From NCBI GenBank assembly GCA_026125285.1, contig JAHCLO010000025.1, positions 1-64,000 of the forward strand: a stretch of 64,000 bases of DNA, in the 5' to 3' direction. The position numbers and the translations under genes were made by a program. The notes beneath the pieces were generated by a model, which saw only the letters and a program-made list of their open reading frames with translations, made no database searches and was not told the DNA's origin. Below, piece after piece: positions 12,252 through 21,333 of the stretch; within the stretch, counting starts at the first letter, position 1; the number at the start of each line of letters is the position of its first letter. The DNA is from Verrucomicrobiia bacterium (GTDB lineage Bacteria; Verrucomicrobiota; Verrucomicrobiia; Limisphaerales; JADLHS01).

Positions 12252-13496
12252 ATGCAACCAACCCCACCCACGAACTCGCGGAGTGACACCGGCGGCAAGT
12301 CCGCCGCGCTGCGTCTGCGCCTCACGGCGGCGGCGGAGAACCACATCCGCGCTGGTCATCCGTGGGTGTTTGCCGACAGCGTGCGCGAGCAAAACCGGGA
12401 TGGTGTCGCCGGCGAACTCGCGGTGATCTACGATCGCAAAGATCAGTTTCTCGCCGTGGGTTTGTACGATCCGCGTTCGCCCATTCGCGTGCGCGTGGTG
12501 CATACGGGCAAGCCGCGCCCAGTTGATCAAACGTTCTGGCAGGAGCGCCTGGAGACCGCGGTGCGCCGTAGGGAAGGCCGGTTCGACGAATTGACCACGG
12601 GCTATCGGCTCATCAATGGCGAGAGCGACGGCTGGCCGGGCCTCGTGCTGGACCGCTACGGCACGACATTGGTCTTGAAGGTCTATACGGCGGCTTGGTT
12701 GACGCGGTGGGAGGAGACAGTGGAACTCATCCGAGTGTATTTGAAGCCGCAACGACTCGTTATGCGCTTGAGCCGGAATATTGAGCCAGCGGCGTTGCCG
12801 GCGGGAATCAGCGATGGAGACGTGTTGCATGGTGAGAAGCAGGAGGACTCTCAGTTGTTTCTGGAAAGCGGGCTGCACTTCGAGGCCGACTTCCGACGCG
12901 GTCAGAAAACCGGCTTCTTTTTGGATCAACGGGAGAACCGGCGAATCGTGGAATCACTTGCGCGCAGGCGGACAGTGCTGAACGCCTTCAGTTTTTCGGG
13001 CGGCTTTTCGCTCTACGCGGCGCGCGGCGGGGCGCGGTCAGTCACCGACCTGGATATCAGCGCCCATGCCCTCGCCGCCGCGAAAAGGAATTTCAGCCTC
13101 AATTACAACCTGCCTGCCGTCGCCAACTGCCGGCATGAACTCGCGCAAGCCGACGCCTTTGAGTGGTTGGCCGGAAACTTGGGGCGGAAATTTGATCTCA
13201 TCGTGCTCGATCCGCCTTCGTTGGCGAAGCGTGCGACAGAGCGAGCGGGAGCAATGCGGGCCTACACCAGACTGGTGCAATCAGGCATCGCGCATCTGGC
13301 GGCCGGCGGCATCCTGGTGGCGTGCTCGTGTTCGGCACAGGTCACGGCGAAGGAATTCTTCCGCGTCGTGCGCGAGGCGGCGGGAAGATCAGGTCGGGAA
13401 TTCCAGGAACTGCGCACCACCCGCCACGCGCCCGATCATCCTGCCACGTTCAAGGAGGCGGAGTATTTGAAGGCAATTTATCTGCGCCGGAGGTAA
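12252..13496 (+). CDS. rlmI: class I SAM-dependent rRNA (cytosine-C5) methyltransferase, RlmI-like
   Basis: The protein has 414 residues against roughly 390-400 for E. coli RlmI. The N-terminal PUA domain is visible (LRLTAAAENHIRAGHPWVFADSV...GVAGELAVIYDRKDQFLAVGLYDPRSPIRVRV), followed by the EEHEAD-like linker (GLVLDRYGTTLVLKVYTAAWL). The Rossmann methyltransferase domain holds GQKTGFFLDQRENRR, VLNAFSFSGGFSLYAARGGA, DLIVLDPPSLAK and the cysteine-bearing LVACSCSA motif expected for m5C transfer. RlmI methylates C1962 of 23S rRNA; that specificity is inferred from family membership. The gene is monocistronic and convergent with the Mla operon. Confidence 0.88.
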   Translation: MQPTPPTNSRSDTGGKSAALRLRLTAAAENHIRAGHPWVFADSVREQNRDGVAGELAVIYDRKDQFLAVGLYDPRSPIRVRVVHTGKPRPVDQTFWQERLETAVRRREGRFDELTTGYRLINGESDGWPGLVLDRYGTTLVLKVYTAAWLTRWEETVELIRVYLKPQRLVMRLSRNIEPAALPAGISDGDVLHGEKQEDSQLFLESGLHFEADFRRGQKTGFFLDQRENRRIVESLARRRTVLNAFSFSGGFSLYAARGGARSVTDLDISAHALAAAKRNFSLNYNLPAVANCRHELAQADAFEWLAGNLGRKFDLIVLDPPSLAKRATERAGAMRAYTRLVQSGIAHLAAGGILVACSCSAQVTAKEFFRVVREAAGRSGREFQELRTTRHAPDHPATFKEAEYLKAIYLRRR

Positions 13497-13543
13497 ACGA
13501 AGCCGTCCCTTCAACTACCGGAGCAGTTCGTCGTCCAATGGAT

Positions 13544-14515
13544 TCAGAACAATCCGTTCGCCAGAATCCCGATGACGCTGAGTGGTCCCTGGTCCTCCAA
13601 ACCTTCGGTGGCCTTGTCGAGTTTTTGCAGGGTGAGCTTGGCGTTCTTGTAGAATTCGGGTTCGTTGACGAGTTTGCCGACGGTGCCCTGGCCCTGGTTG
13701 ATCTTCTCCAGAATCTCCCGGAGGTTGGTCATCGAAGCCGTGGTTTCGGCGTAAAGCTTCTCGTCCTTCACCAGCTTGCCAAGTGAGCCTTCGCCAGCAT
13801 TGACGCCGTCCACCACCTTGCGCGCCTCGGCAATGGCCAGCTTGATTTCATCGCTGGTGGTCTGGAGATTGGAGACGGTATTGAGGGCGGTGTTGTGCAG
13901 GGCGTCATCGTAGATCAGTTTGCCCACCGTCCCTTCCCCCGAGGCAATTTGGGCCGAAGCATCGCGGATGTTCGCGATGGTTTCAGAGAGCGGCTCGGAA
14001 TTTTGCCTCAAGAAATCGGTGAAGGGGCCGAGGAGATTGTCCAGGCTGTCACCCGAGAAGCTCTTGGTGAGGTTTTCGACGCCAGTCGCGACGCTGTCGA
14101 GTTTCTGCATGATGGCACTGAAGTCCGGTTGCTCGAGGCTCTGGAGCAGGGTATCGCCGGTGGCCTGGGGGGCGTCGAGCGAGCCGAAGTCAATCGCGAC
14201 AAAATTCTGCCCCATCAACCCGGTGAACTTGATGATGGCGGTGCTGTCGGTCTTCACGACGGCATTGGGGCGGAGTTTCATGGTGACTTTGACCTTGTTG
14301 TTCGTCAGCGCGATTCCCTCGACGCGACCGATTTCAACGCCAGCCATTTTCACGCGATCACCCACCTTGAGTTCCTGGACGGTGTCGAACAGCGCGTGGA
14401 TCTCCTGGCCTTTGCGGAAGCGGTCAAAGCCGCCCACGGTGTTGATGATGACGAAGGCGGCGAAGGCAGCCAGAGCCACGAACAGGCCCAGGCGGGTTTC
14501 AAGCGTGTTTTTCAT
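13544..14515 (-). CDS. mlaD: MCE/MlaD family lipid-binding protein
   Basis: The protein has 323 residues with one N-terminal transmembrane helix (LGLFVALAAFAAFVIINTVGG). The MCE domain spans about residues 35-115 (ALFDTVQELKVGDRVKMAGVEIGRVEGIAL...FTGLMGQNFVAIDFG). A long alpha-helical C-terminal tail carries three repeats of the type GxGTVGKLV/DD-xLYxxTxxxxxNL, expected to form the helical needle seen in larger MCE proteins. E. coli MlaD is much shorter (about 180), so this is the extended, tunnel-type form. Its ATG overlaps the MlaF stop (ATGA), meaning translational coupling. Role: periplasmic part of an inner-membrane phospholipid transporter. Confidence 0.92.
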   Translation of the reverse strand: MKNTLETRLGLFVALAAFAAFVIINTVGGFDRFRKGQEIHALFDTVQELKVGDRVKMAGVEIGRVEGIALTNNKVKVTMKLRPNAVVKTDSTAIIKFTGLMGQNFVAIDFGSLDAPQATGDTLLQSLEQPDFSAIMQKLDSVATGVENLTKSFSGDSLDNLLGPFTDFLRQNSEPLSETIANIRDASAQIASGEGTVGKLIYDDALHNTALNTVSNLQTTSDEIKLAIAEARKVVDGVNAGEGSLGKLVKDEKLYAETTASMTNLREILEKINQGQGTVGKLVNEPEFYKNAKLTLQKLDKATEGLEDQGPLSVIGILANGLF

Positions 14516-15282
14516 GGGTGATTTCGATGATTCGGTTTGAAGTCTGCCTGCAAGAATCTTTGGATGATCGGATCGGGCCGGGCCTTAATCTCTTCGGGCG
14601 TGCCGATGGCCACGATCCGCCCCTCATTGATGACCGCCATCCGGTCGGCCACGCCGAAGGCAAGGTCACGGTCGTGCGAAACGACGAGCGAAGTGACATG
14701 GACGCGCTCCTTGAGTTTGAGGATCTCCTCGCCGATGACAACGGCAGAAAGCGGGTCGAGTTCACTCGTGGGTTCATCGTAAAGGATTAATTGTGGATCA
14801 ATGACGAGGGCACGAGCGATGGCGGCGCGTTTCTTCATGCCACCGGAAAGTTCGTTGGGCATTTTGCGTTCGATGCCCTTGAGGCCAACGACTTCCAGTT
14901 TCTCCGCCACGATGCGGGCGATTTCCGCGGGGGGCTTGAGCCGGTGTTCACTGAGGTAGAGGCCGATGTTCTCCCCGACGGTAAGCGAGTTGAGCAGCGC
15001 GCCGGATTGAAACACCATGGCCATGCGGTAACGGCTCATGATGCCGTCGGAGTCGAGGGGTTCGCCGTTGATCCGAATCTCTCCGTCATCCGGTTTTTCG
15101 AGGCCGATGAGGTGACGGAGCAGGACGCTTTTGCCGCTGCCGCTGGGACCCATGAGGACGAAAACTTCGCCGGGATTGATTTCGAGTTCCACGCCGCGCA
15201 GGACCTCGTGGGCGCCAAACCGCTTGCGCAAGCCACGCACTTGCAGGCCGACGGCATGGGGGGTGAGTTGCGGAGCGTTCAT
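14512..15282 (-). CDS. mlaF: MlaF-type ABC transporter ATPase
   Basis: The protein has 256 residues. The Walker A motif GPSGSGKS is at residues 45-52, the Q-loop at VFQSGALL, the signature at LSGGMKKRAAIARAL and Walker B at LILYDEPTSELD. The common 'TSGLD' is here TSELD, a small change outside catalysis. The start was moved to ATG 15282 because a longer open frame upstream only reads antisense to MlaE sense codons, and because TAATG couples it to MlaE. It powers lipid movement by the MlaE permease. Confidence 0.93.
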   Translation of the reverse strand: MNAPQLTPHAVGLQVRGLRKRFGAHEVLRGVELEINPGEVFVLMGPSGSGKSVLLRHLIGLEKPDDGEIRINGEPLDSDGIMSRYRMAMVFQSGALLNSLTVGENIGLYLSEHRLKPPAEIARIVAEKLEVVGLKGIERKMPNELSGGMKKRAAIARALVIDPQLILYDEPTSELDPLSAVVIGEEILKLKERVHVTSLVVSHDRDLAFGVADRMAVINEGRIVAIGTPEEIKARPDPIIQRFLQADFKPNHRNHP

Positions 15283-16019
15283 TACCTCAGCAGGATGCTC
15301 GTCAAAACGTAGTCGAAAATCACGATCAAGACGATGGAATTGACGACCGCCTTGGTCACGGAGCGGCCAATTCCGCGCGGGCCGCCAATGGTTACGAGGC
15401 CTTGATGGCATGAAACTACGCCCACGATCAGCGCAAAGCAGAAGGACTTGAACACGCCGTTGGCGACGTCGGCGGCATCCACGACTTCGCGCAGGTTGCC
15501 GAAAAAGGCGCCAAACGAAACCACGATGCGTTCGTTGGCAATTGACACCAGCGCGCCGCCCAGCCAACCGACCAGGATGGCGAACACCACAAGCATGGGC
15601 AGGGCCAGCGCAATGGCCACGACGCGCGGTAGCACGAGATAGTGGATGGGGTTGATGTTCATCGTGCGGAGCGCGTCAATTTCTTGATAAACCCGCATGG
15701 AGCCGATTTCCGCCGCCATGGCCGAGCCGATGCGACCGGCGATGAGGATGGCCATCATGACGGGGGCCAGTTCCTTGGCCATGGAAATGCCCACGAGACC
15801 GCCCACCGCTCCCGCCAGACCGCGTTCGACGAGCACGGGACCGGTTTGCAGTGCCAACACCCCGCCGATAAAGAACGAGAGCACGCACACCATCAGCAGG
15901 CTGGCGTTGCCAATCTCGAAGAACTGGTCAAACACCTTCTGGCGCTGGCGCCACGTCTGCGGCAACGCCAGCAACGTGCGCCAGAACAACAAAACCATTT
16001 CGCCGATGTTTTGAAACAT
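15282..16019 (-). CDS. mlaE: MlaE-type ABC transporter permease
   Basis: The protein has 245 residues and 5-6 transmembrane helices. Family features: a cytoplasmic interfacial helix at the start, FFIGGVLALQTGPVLVERGLAG, the coupling helix KELAPVMMAILIAGRIGSAMAAEIGSMRVYQEIDALRTM (the classic EIGSM..QEIDAL block), and a conserved ending with GVVSCHQGLVTIGGPRGIGRSVTKAVV. It is the inner-membrane core of the Mla lipid transporter, encoded first in the mlaE-mlaF-mlaD order. The preceding repeat-protein gene ends 12 bp upstream, suggesting one transcript. Confidence 0.94.
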   Translation of the reverse strand: MFQNIGEMVLLFWRTLLALPQTWRQRQKVFDQFFEIGNASLLMVCVLSFFIGGVLALQTGPVLVERGLAGAVGGLVGISMAKELAPVMMAILIAGRIGSAMAAEIGSMRVYQEIDALRTMNINPIHYLVLPRVVAIALALPMLVVFAILVGWLGGALVSIANERIVVSFGAFFGNLREVVDAADVANGVFKSFCFALIVGVVSCHQGLVTIGGPRGIGRSVTKAVVNSIVLIVIFDYVLTSILLR

Positions 16020-16031
16020 ATCGCGTTGCAG

Positions 16032-17621
16032 TTATCTCGAATCGGCGGCGGGCGATGGCGCCGCATCCAGACGTCCGAAAGGAAGGTAGAACACACGCCA
16101 GTGCCGGGTCGCCGTGCCGGATTGATACTGGAAAATCCCGAAAAGGAGCGAGCATTTTTTGGCGGTGGGCGTGGACTCGTGCCGGTAGAGATTCCAGAGC
16201 AGGGATTGGCTGGCAGTGGCGGTTTGCGGATTATGCTCCGCGCGCCACAGCGACCAGAGTGGCGACCAGTTGCGTTCGACGCTTTTGCTGTTGGGCAGCA
16301 CGGGCTCAAGCGGCGCCAGGATTTGCAGGCGGCTGCGACCGTCAAAGTTGCGCCGCCAGGTGAACAGCGGCCAAAGGTCGGTGCGCGCCTGCGTCTTGCC
16401 GGATTCAAAGTTTTGCTCATTCACCTCGGAATACAGGAAGAAGAGGAGGCGTATTCGGTCGCGGTCCAGTTCGCCGACTTGCAGGCGGTTGTACTTGTAC
16501 AAGGGCCACAGGAAAAAATCGCTTTGGAGGGAATCGGTCTTTGCCTGGCTGATGAAGGGCCAGACTCGGGAAACGGTTTTGCCTTCTCCGCGCGCAAACA
16601 CGATCAGCGGCCAAGGGGCTCCGACTTCGTGATACTGCTTTTCCCGGTCGTCCGTAATGGTCAACCCAAACGGCCAAAGGTAGGAAGTGGAATCGCGGCG
16701 CGGGGACCGCAGGTAGTTGTAGAAGGGTAACAGAAACTGCTGGCGCTCCGGATTATCCGTGCCGATTTCGCGCTCTTGATGCGCAAACAAGGGCCAGACC
16801 GCGAGCCATTTGTCGTGCCCGGGAAGGATTTCCTCATCGCCCCAGCTATTGGTCCTGGTGGTCACCTCCTTGTGCTCATGGCCCAACAGTGGCCAAAACT
16901 GCCAGCCCTTTAACCCGTCGCCGTAACGCAGGTGAAAAAACGGATAGAGATAATTGTAGGTGGTGACTTCTCCCGATTGCGGGCTTAACCACCGGCCCGC
17001 CAGCGCCGCGGCCACGTCGTCCTGGGAAGAGTCGGCGGCTCTTCCCCGAACGGATTTCACGTAGAGCGGCCAGAGGACAAAATCAATCTCGCTGCGAAAC
17101 AGCCGGTTCTTGAGATGTCCATAGAACGGCAACAGCGCGGTGTAATTGTGTTGCGGATCCGGTGATCGCTGTTGGAAGTAGAGGGGAAACACGGTGAATC
17201 GGGACTTCGGAATCTCCTCCTGCGTCTGACCGCCCGCAAAACTGAGAAGCTGAATCAATTGCCAGCGATACTCGCTGCCGAACCGGTCATACGTCAGTAA
17301 CGGATAGAGCAGGTCGAACTCATGGAAGTCAGTCTCGGTGCCTTGAGTATCGGAAAAAAACGGTGGCACAGCCAGGGTGCGGTCGGAATCGCGCGTTTGT
17401 TGGTAAAAGAATGGACCCACTGCCTCAGTTCGCCAGCCCGCTTCGCGGGTCAGTGGGAAATGATCGTAGAGCAATCCAACGTTCCAGAGATCACCTCTCG
17501 CCGAGCCGATGCCAAAACAGCCGACCAAAGCCAACACAGCCAGCAACAGCCGACAGCATGAAACCCGCAAACACTGGGGTTTCCTGCTTCGTCCAAGAGA
17601 GTGGTAATGCGCTGAAATCAC
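16032..17621 (-). CDS. exported aromatic-repeat ('LWPLY' repeat) protein encoded with the Mla genes
   Basis: I do not recognise a named family. With a GTG start at 17621 the protein has 529 residues; a TTG at 17570 with AGGA upstream is an equally fair start. A signal sequence or lipobox (LALVGC) is followed by about a dozen short strand-like units spaced 20-40 residues, e.g. FTVFPLYFQQ, TALLPFYGHL, DFVLWPLYVK, LAVWPLFAHQ, QFLLPFYNYL, SYLWPFGL, DFFLWPLYKY, TDLWPLFTW. The alternation of strand with Trp/Tyr/Pro girdle suggests an outer-membrane beta-barrel or beta-rich surface protein. The gene ends 12 bp before mlaE, so it may be the outer-membrane side of this lipid pathway. That role is inference. 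Confidence 0.7.
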   Translation of the reverse strand: MISAHYHSLGRSRKPQCLRVSCCRLLLAVLALVGCFGIGSARGDLWNVGLLYDHFPLTREAGWRTEAVGPFFYQQTRDSDRTLAVPPFFSDTQGTETDFHEFDLLYPLLTYDRFGSEYRWQLIQLLSFAGGQTQEEIPKSRFTVFPLYFQQRSPDPQHNYTALLPFYGHLKNRLFRSEIDFVLWPLYVKSVRGRAADSSQDDVAAALAGRWLSPQSGEVTTYNYLYPFFHLRYGDGLKGWQFWPLLGHEHKEVTTRTNSWGDEEILPGHDKWLAVWPLFAHQEREIGTDNPERQQFLLPFYNYLRSPRRDSTSYLWPFGLTITDDREKQYHEVGAPWPLIVFARGEGKTVSRVWPFISQAKTDSLQSDFFLWPLYKYNRLQVGELDRDRIRLLFFLYSEVNEQNFESGKTQARTDLWPLFTWRRNFDGRSRLQILAPLEPVLPNSKSVERNWSPLWSLWRAEHNPQTATASQSLLWNLYRHESTPTAKKCSLLFGIFQYQSGTATRHWRVFYLPFGRLDAAPSPAADSR

Positions 17622-17760
17622 GAAATATTGATCTGTCTGGACGATAACGTTATCGGCATCCCGCACACCCCTATGGGGCGGTGTAAACATAGAGTTTGAC
17701 TTTGGCAAAGGCTCAATTACTTTTTCCTCATACTTGAGGTTTCAACCTCGGTTCCTCCCG

Positions 17761-17794
17761 ACCCAGTGTCGATCATGCATTGTCGGCACTGGGT
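17761..17794. other. hairpin over the 3' end of the MMPL transporter gene
   Basis: ACCCAGTG at 17761-17768 and CACTGGGT at 17787-17794 form a perfect 8-bp stem with an 18-nt loop that includes the stop codon (17773-17775). On the minus strand it has no trailing T-run, so if it ends transcription it is not a classical intrinsic terminator. It may protect the mRNA 3' end. Confidence 0.35.
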
Positions 17795-20511
17795 TGTTTT
17801 GTCGGGTGACCGGCGTGTCGTCCCAAGAGGTTCAGCAACGCGGGAAGGAACGTCAACCCGGCAATCATACAGGTCGCCACCGCCGTCGCCATCACATAGC
17901 CCAGACTTTGGATGCCTTGATGCTCGGCAAGCACCAGACTCCCGAAACCCGCAATCGTCGTCAACCCCGACACCAAAACTGCTTTGCCGGTACTCTTGGC
18001 CAGGATGGCCGGCTGTTGTTCTTCAGCGAACCGGTTGAGGATATGAATCCCGTTCGTGACTCCGATGCCAATGGCCAATGGCAAGGTCATGATGTTCGCC
18101 GGGTTGAATGGAATGTTGCAGAATCCCATCAGTCCTCCAAGCCAGATTCCGCCCACCGCCACGGGGAGGAGCGCGAGCAGCACCGAAACCAGACTCCGGA
18201 AGTGGATTGCGACCAGGATGATGATCGCAATCAGCGAATACAAGGCCGCCTCTTCATAACTGTCCTTAAGCAACGACGTGTACTCATAAAGTTGGACGGG
18301 CGTGCCGGTAATGATCGGATGATTCGTCCCCTGCGGATCAAGCGCCTGCCGCAGTTCAAGGATGAACTCCTGCTGGTTCACCCGCTGCCAGATGTCGTGT
18401 CGCGGATAGACTTGTAGCAGGAACTTCCCGGTGGCTCCCACAAAGCGGTTGCGCAATGCGGCTGGAAGGTCCTCTACTCGCAGTCGCTCGCGATGGTCCT
18501 GATTGCGCAGGGCCTCGAAGGTTTCCCGCACATCGCGGAAGAGGGCGCGCTGAAAGGCCGCCAGTTGAGGAGCACTGTCCGGCCGGTGCAGCATTTCCCT
18601 GCGCAGCCGTTCGACAGCTTCGCGCAGGGATTGAAGTTGGGCGGCCAGCGCGGTTTCCTCCTCCGGCACCGCGGCACTGGCCGCGCCCAAATAACCGCCC
18701 AATGAATAAAGCGACAGGCTGAGTTCGGGCACGCTGACGGGGCGAGCATCCGGTTTGGGAAAAGACAGGCCGGCCAGTTCCTGCTTGATGTCACCGATCA
18801 ACTCAAGTTTGCGGGTTTGGTCTTCCTGCAAAAAATGACTGATGGAATCCACGCCGGCCACCGTCGGCAGGGTTTTAAGTTTCTCCTCCAACGCCACGGC
18901 TTCGTCCAAAGAATCCGCCACCACGGCGCCAAACAACACCGAACGCGGCGTGGCACTCGTGGCGTTGATGAGCTTCTTCTCAAAAACCACTGCTGCCAAA
19001 TCCGCGCTCTGCATGTTGAGCAGGTTGTAGTCAAAGCGCACCTTGGGAAATTGCGTCAGTGCCAACCCGCAGAACCCCAGGCTCATTACGGTGACGAACA
19101 CCGGCCGGCGCAACCACAACTGCTCGAGCCGCGCCCGGGCGTTCAGTTGCTCGCCGAGTTGATGATCAATGAGGTTCTGCCGTCCTCGCAAAAGAAGCAC
19201 CGGCAGCAAGGTCATCATGGGCACCAGCGAGATCAACAAACCGCCGCCGCAGATCAGGCCCATTTCCTGGATGCCCCGGAAATTGGTCAAAGTCATGGCG
19301 AGAAACGCTCCCGCGGTGGTGAACGCGCCCGTGAAAATGCCCCGGCCGCTGAACACCATGGCCTTGGCCAGCGCCTCCTCCTGGCTCCGTCCATGGCGCA
19401 ATTCCTCCTCGTACCGCGTCACCAGATGCACTCCGAAATCAATGCACAACCCGATGAGCATCGGCACGAAAGTGATCGTCAGAATGTTCAAATGGCCCAC
19501 GGTGGCAGTGGCAAACGCCAGCGTGTAGGCCAGGCCAACGATCAGGCAGACGGTCGCCTTGATCGGCCGCCCGCTTTCTTGATAACCGTAGATGAAGATC
19601 AAGGCGCACAAGCCGAGCGCGAGCACGCTGGCCAGGGAGGTGTCCTTCTGGGACTGAAGCATCTCGTCGAGTTCCAGTACCGGTTCCCCCGTCAGGCCAA
19701 CATTCAGGCCGGGCACCTCGATCCGGGTTTGGGCCACCAACTCCCGCATCCGCTCCACCGCCGCCGCGTTCAATTCTTCGCGCGGTGCGTGCGCCGTCAC
19801 GAGATACATCTGCCCGTGATTGAAGGTGATGTATTCCTGTTGCGCCGCCTCGGGACCGGCATCGAACAAGGCGGTTACTCCCGGCGACGGCGGCATGCCG
19901 GGGCGAGTCAGGCTCGCGGTAGCCTGCCGGAAGATGCGTTCCAGCGCGGGCAGCGCCTTGAGCATGGCGTCGGTGTGCGCCGACTCCTCACGCCGGGCCG
20001 TGCGGAACTGCGTGTTCACCATGTCGCAAAGCGAGGTCAGATTGGTGGTGCGGGTAAACGTCTCAATGAACGGCCGATAATCCGTCAAAGTCTGCTTCAG
20101 CCCGGCCAGATCGCTTTCCGGGACAAACAGCAGCGCCTTTGCCCCCATCATCTTCAGGTCGCCCCGGTAGAACACGTCGCGGAAGAGATTGGTTTCGGCC
20201 TCCAGCTTGGCGCCCAACCGCTCGACGAACTGGCGGTTCTTCTCCGGGTCTTCGCTTTCCACCACCACCACCAGATCATCCTGAACCGGGAATTCCGCTT
20301 TGAACCGCAAGAAGTTCTGGTGGTACTTCTTGTTGGGGCCAACCAGATTGTTGCGGCTGGTATCAAACTCCAGATTCTGAAGGGTATAGAAGATGCAGGC
20401 CACGAAGAGCAGCGCCTGCGGATAGAAAAACCAGCGTGGGTAATGGAAGACGGCTCGCGCCAAATGCGCGAGCAATCGCGGCAGCAGGGAGTCCGCGTTC
20501 AGTGGCTTCAT
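17773..20511 (-). CDS. MMPL/RND-family transporter, HpnN-like
   Basis: The protein has 912 residues and two RND half-repeats, each with a periplasmic loop and a block of transmembrane helices. The first block includes ILTITFVPMLIGLCIDFGVHLVTRYEEEL and GIFTGAFTTAGAFLAMTLTNF; the second includes IMTLPLAIGIGVTNGIHILNRFAEE and VLVSGLTTIAGFGSLVLAEHQGIQSLG. The layout and length match HpnN, the hopanoid-linked exporter, and related lipid exporters. No hopanoid genes are nearby, so the cargo is unknown. Lipid transport genes follow downstream on the same strand. It is preceded at 71 bp by yebC. Confidence 0.87.
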   Translation of the reverse strand: MKPLNADSLLPRLLAHLARAVFHYPRWFFYPQALLFVACIFYTLQNLEFDTSRNNLVGPNKKYHQNFLRFKAEFPVQDDLVVVVESEDPEKNRQFVERLGAKLEAETNLFRDVFYRGDLKMMGAKALLFVPESDLAGLKQTLTDYRPFIETFTRTTNLTSLCDMVNTQFRTARREESAHTDAMLKALPALERIFRQATASLTRPGMPPSPGVTALFDAGPEAAQQEYITFNHGQMYLVTAHAPREELNAAAVERMRELVAQTRIEVPGLNVGLTGEPVLELDEMLQSQKDTSLASVLALGLCALIFIYGYQESGRPIKATVCLIVGLAYTLAFATATVGHLNILTITFVPMLIGLCIDFGVHLVTRYEEELRHGRSQEEALAKAMVFSGRGIFTGAFTTAGAFLAMTLTNFRGIQEMGLICGGGLLISLVPMMTLLPVLLLRGRQNLIDHQLGEQLNARARLEQLWLRRPVFVTVMSLGFCGLALTQFPKVRFDYNLLNMQSADLAAVVFEKKLINATSATPRSVLFGAVVADSLDEAVALEEKLKTLPTVAGVDSISHFLQEDQTRKLELIGDIKQELAGLSFPKPDARPVSVPELSLSLYSLGGYLGAASAAVPEEETALAAQLQSLREAVERLRREMLHRPDSAPQLAAFQRALFRDVRETFEALRNQDHRERLRVEDLPAALRNRFVGATGKFLLQVYPRHDIWQRVNQQEFILELRQALDPQGTNHPIITGTPVQLYEYTSLLKDSYEEAALYSLIAIIILVAIHFRSLVSVLLALLPVAVGGIWLGGLMGFCNIPFNPANIMTLPLAIGIGVTNGIHILNRFAEEQQPAILAKSTGKAVLVSGLTTIAGFGSLVLAEHQGIQSLGYVMATAVATCMIAGLTFLPALLNLLGRHAGHPTKQPSADNA

Positions 20512-20582
20512 GTTCCACGCACCGGGCCGGGCGGCCCTCTGTGAAGTGAGAGAAGTCGGTTCACATCAAGACCGCCCAGGCC

Positions 20583-21326
20583 TCAGGCGTTCACTCCCGC
20601 TTCGGTAAATTCGGCGTTGGCATACACCTCCTTGACATCATCGTGCTCCTCCAACGCTTCAATGAGCCGGCTGACGGCCGCGATGTTGGTTTCCCCGCTC
20701 AACGGCACCACGACCGTGGGCAGCGCGGTGACCGCCGCCGCCTCGCACTTGATGCCTTTGGTTTCAAGCTGCTTGTGAACCGCCTCGAATTGCGCCGGTT
20801 CGGTCAGGATTTCATATCCCTGGGCCTCGGTCTTGAAATCCTCCGCTCCCGCCTCAAGGGCGAGTTCCATCAGGGCATCCTCTTCCGTCGCTTCACGCGA
20901 CACGATGATTTGTCCCTTGCGCTGGAACAACCGGCTGACGGAGCCCGGCGTGGCGATGCTGCCACCGGCTTTCGTCACCAGACTGCGGATCTCCGCCGCC
21001 GTGCGATTGCGATTGTCCGTGCTGACCTCCACGAGCAAGGCCACGCCGTTCGGGCCGTAAATCTCGTAAGTCAAATCCTCGAAGCTCGCGCCTTCGCCGC
21101 CGCCCACGCCTTTCTTGATGGCGCGCTCGATATTGTCGTTGGGCATGTTCGCCCCGCGACATTTCAGCAGCACCATGCGCAGGCGTGGATTCAGGGTCGG
21201 ATCGCCACCCGCGAGTTTGGCCGCAATGGTGATCTCGCGGCTCAGTTTGGAGAATATCTTCCCGCGCTTCGCGTCAATCGCGCCCTTGAAGTGTTTGACC
21301 TTCGCCCATTTGCTGTGTCCGGCCAT
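20583..21326 (-). CDS. yebC: YebC/PmpR family protein (translation/transcription regulator)
   Basis: The protein has 247 residues, the family's usual length. It starts with the diagnostic MAGHSKWAKVKHFKGAIDAKRGKIFSK and contains NPRLRMVLLKCRGANMPNDNIERAI, YEIYGPNGVALLVEVSTDNRNRT and AEIRSLVTKAGGSIATPGSVS. The longer open frame upstream of ATG 21326 is not used. YebC-family proteins have been described as transcriptional regulators and, more recently, as ribosome-associated factors easing translation of proline-rich stretches. It lies 7 bp after the isomerase gene on the same strand. Confidence 0.95.
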   Translation of the reverse strand: MAGHSKWAKVKHFKGAIDAKRGKIFSKLSREITIAAKLAGGDPTLNPRLRMVLLKCRGANMPNDNIERAIKKGVGGGEGASFEDLTYEIYGPNGVALLVEVSTDNRNRTAAEIRSLVTKAGGSIATPGSVSRLFQRKGQIIVSREATEEDALMELALEAGAEDFKTEAQGYEILTEPAQFEAVHKQLETKGIKCEAAAVTALPTVVVPLSGETNIAAVSRLIEALEEHDDVKEVYANAEFTEAGVNA

Positions 21327-21333
21327 GGCTGAA

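Noticed and set aside
11952..12929. 325-codon minus-strand frame opposite rlmI
   Set aside because: Shadow of the methyltransferase in a GC-rich codon pattern.
17700..17772. Intrinsic terminator after the MMPL gene
   Set aside because: The hairpin at 17761-17794 has no T-run on the minus strand and contains the stop codon; kept only as a hairpin.
18817..20544. 575-codon plus-strand frame opposite the MMPL transporter
   Set aside because: The antisense sequence is hydrophilic and His/Gln-rich with no motif, as expected for a shadow of a membrane protein.
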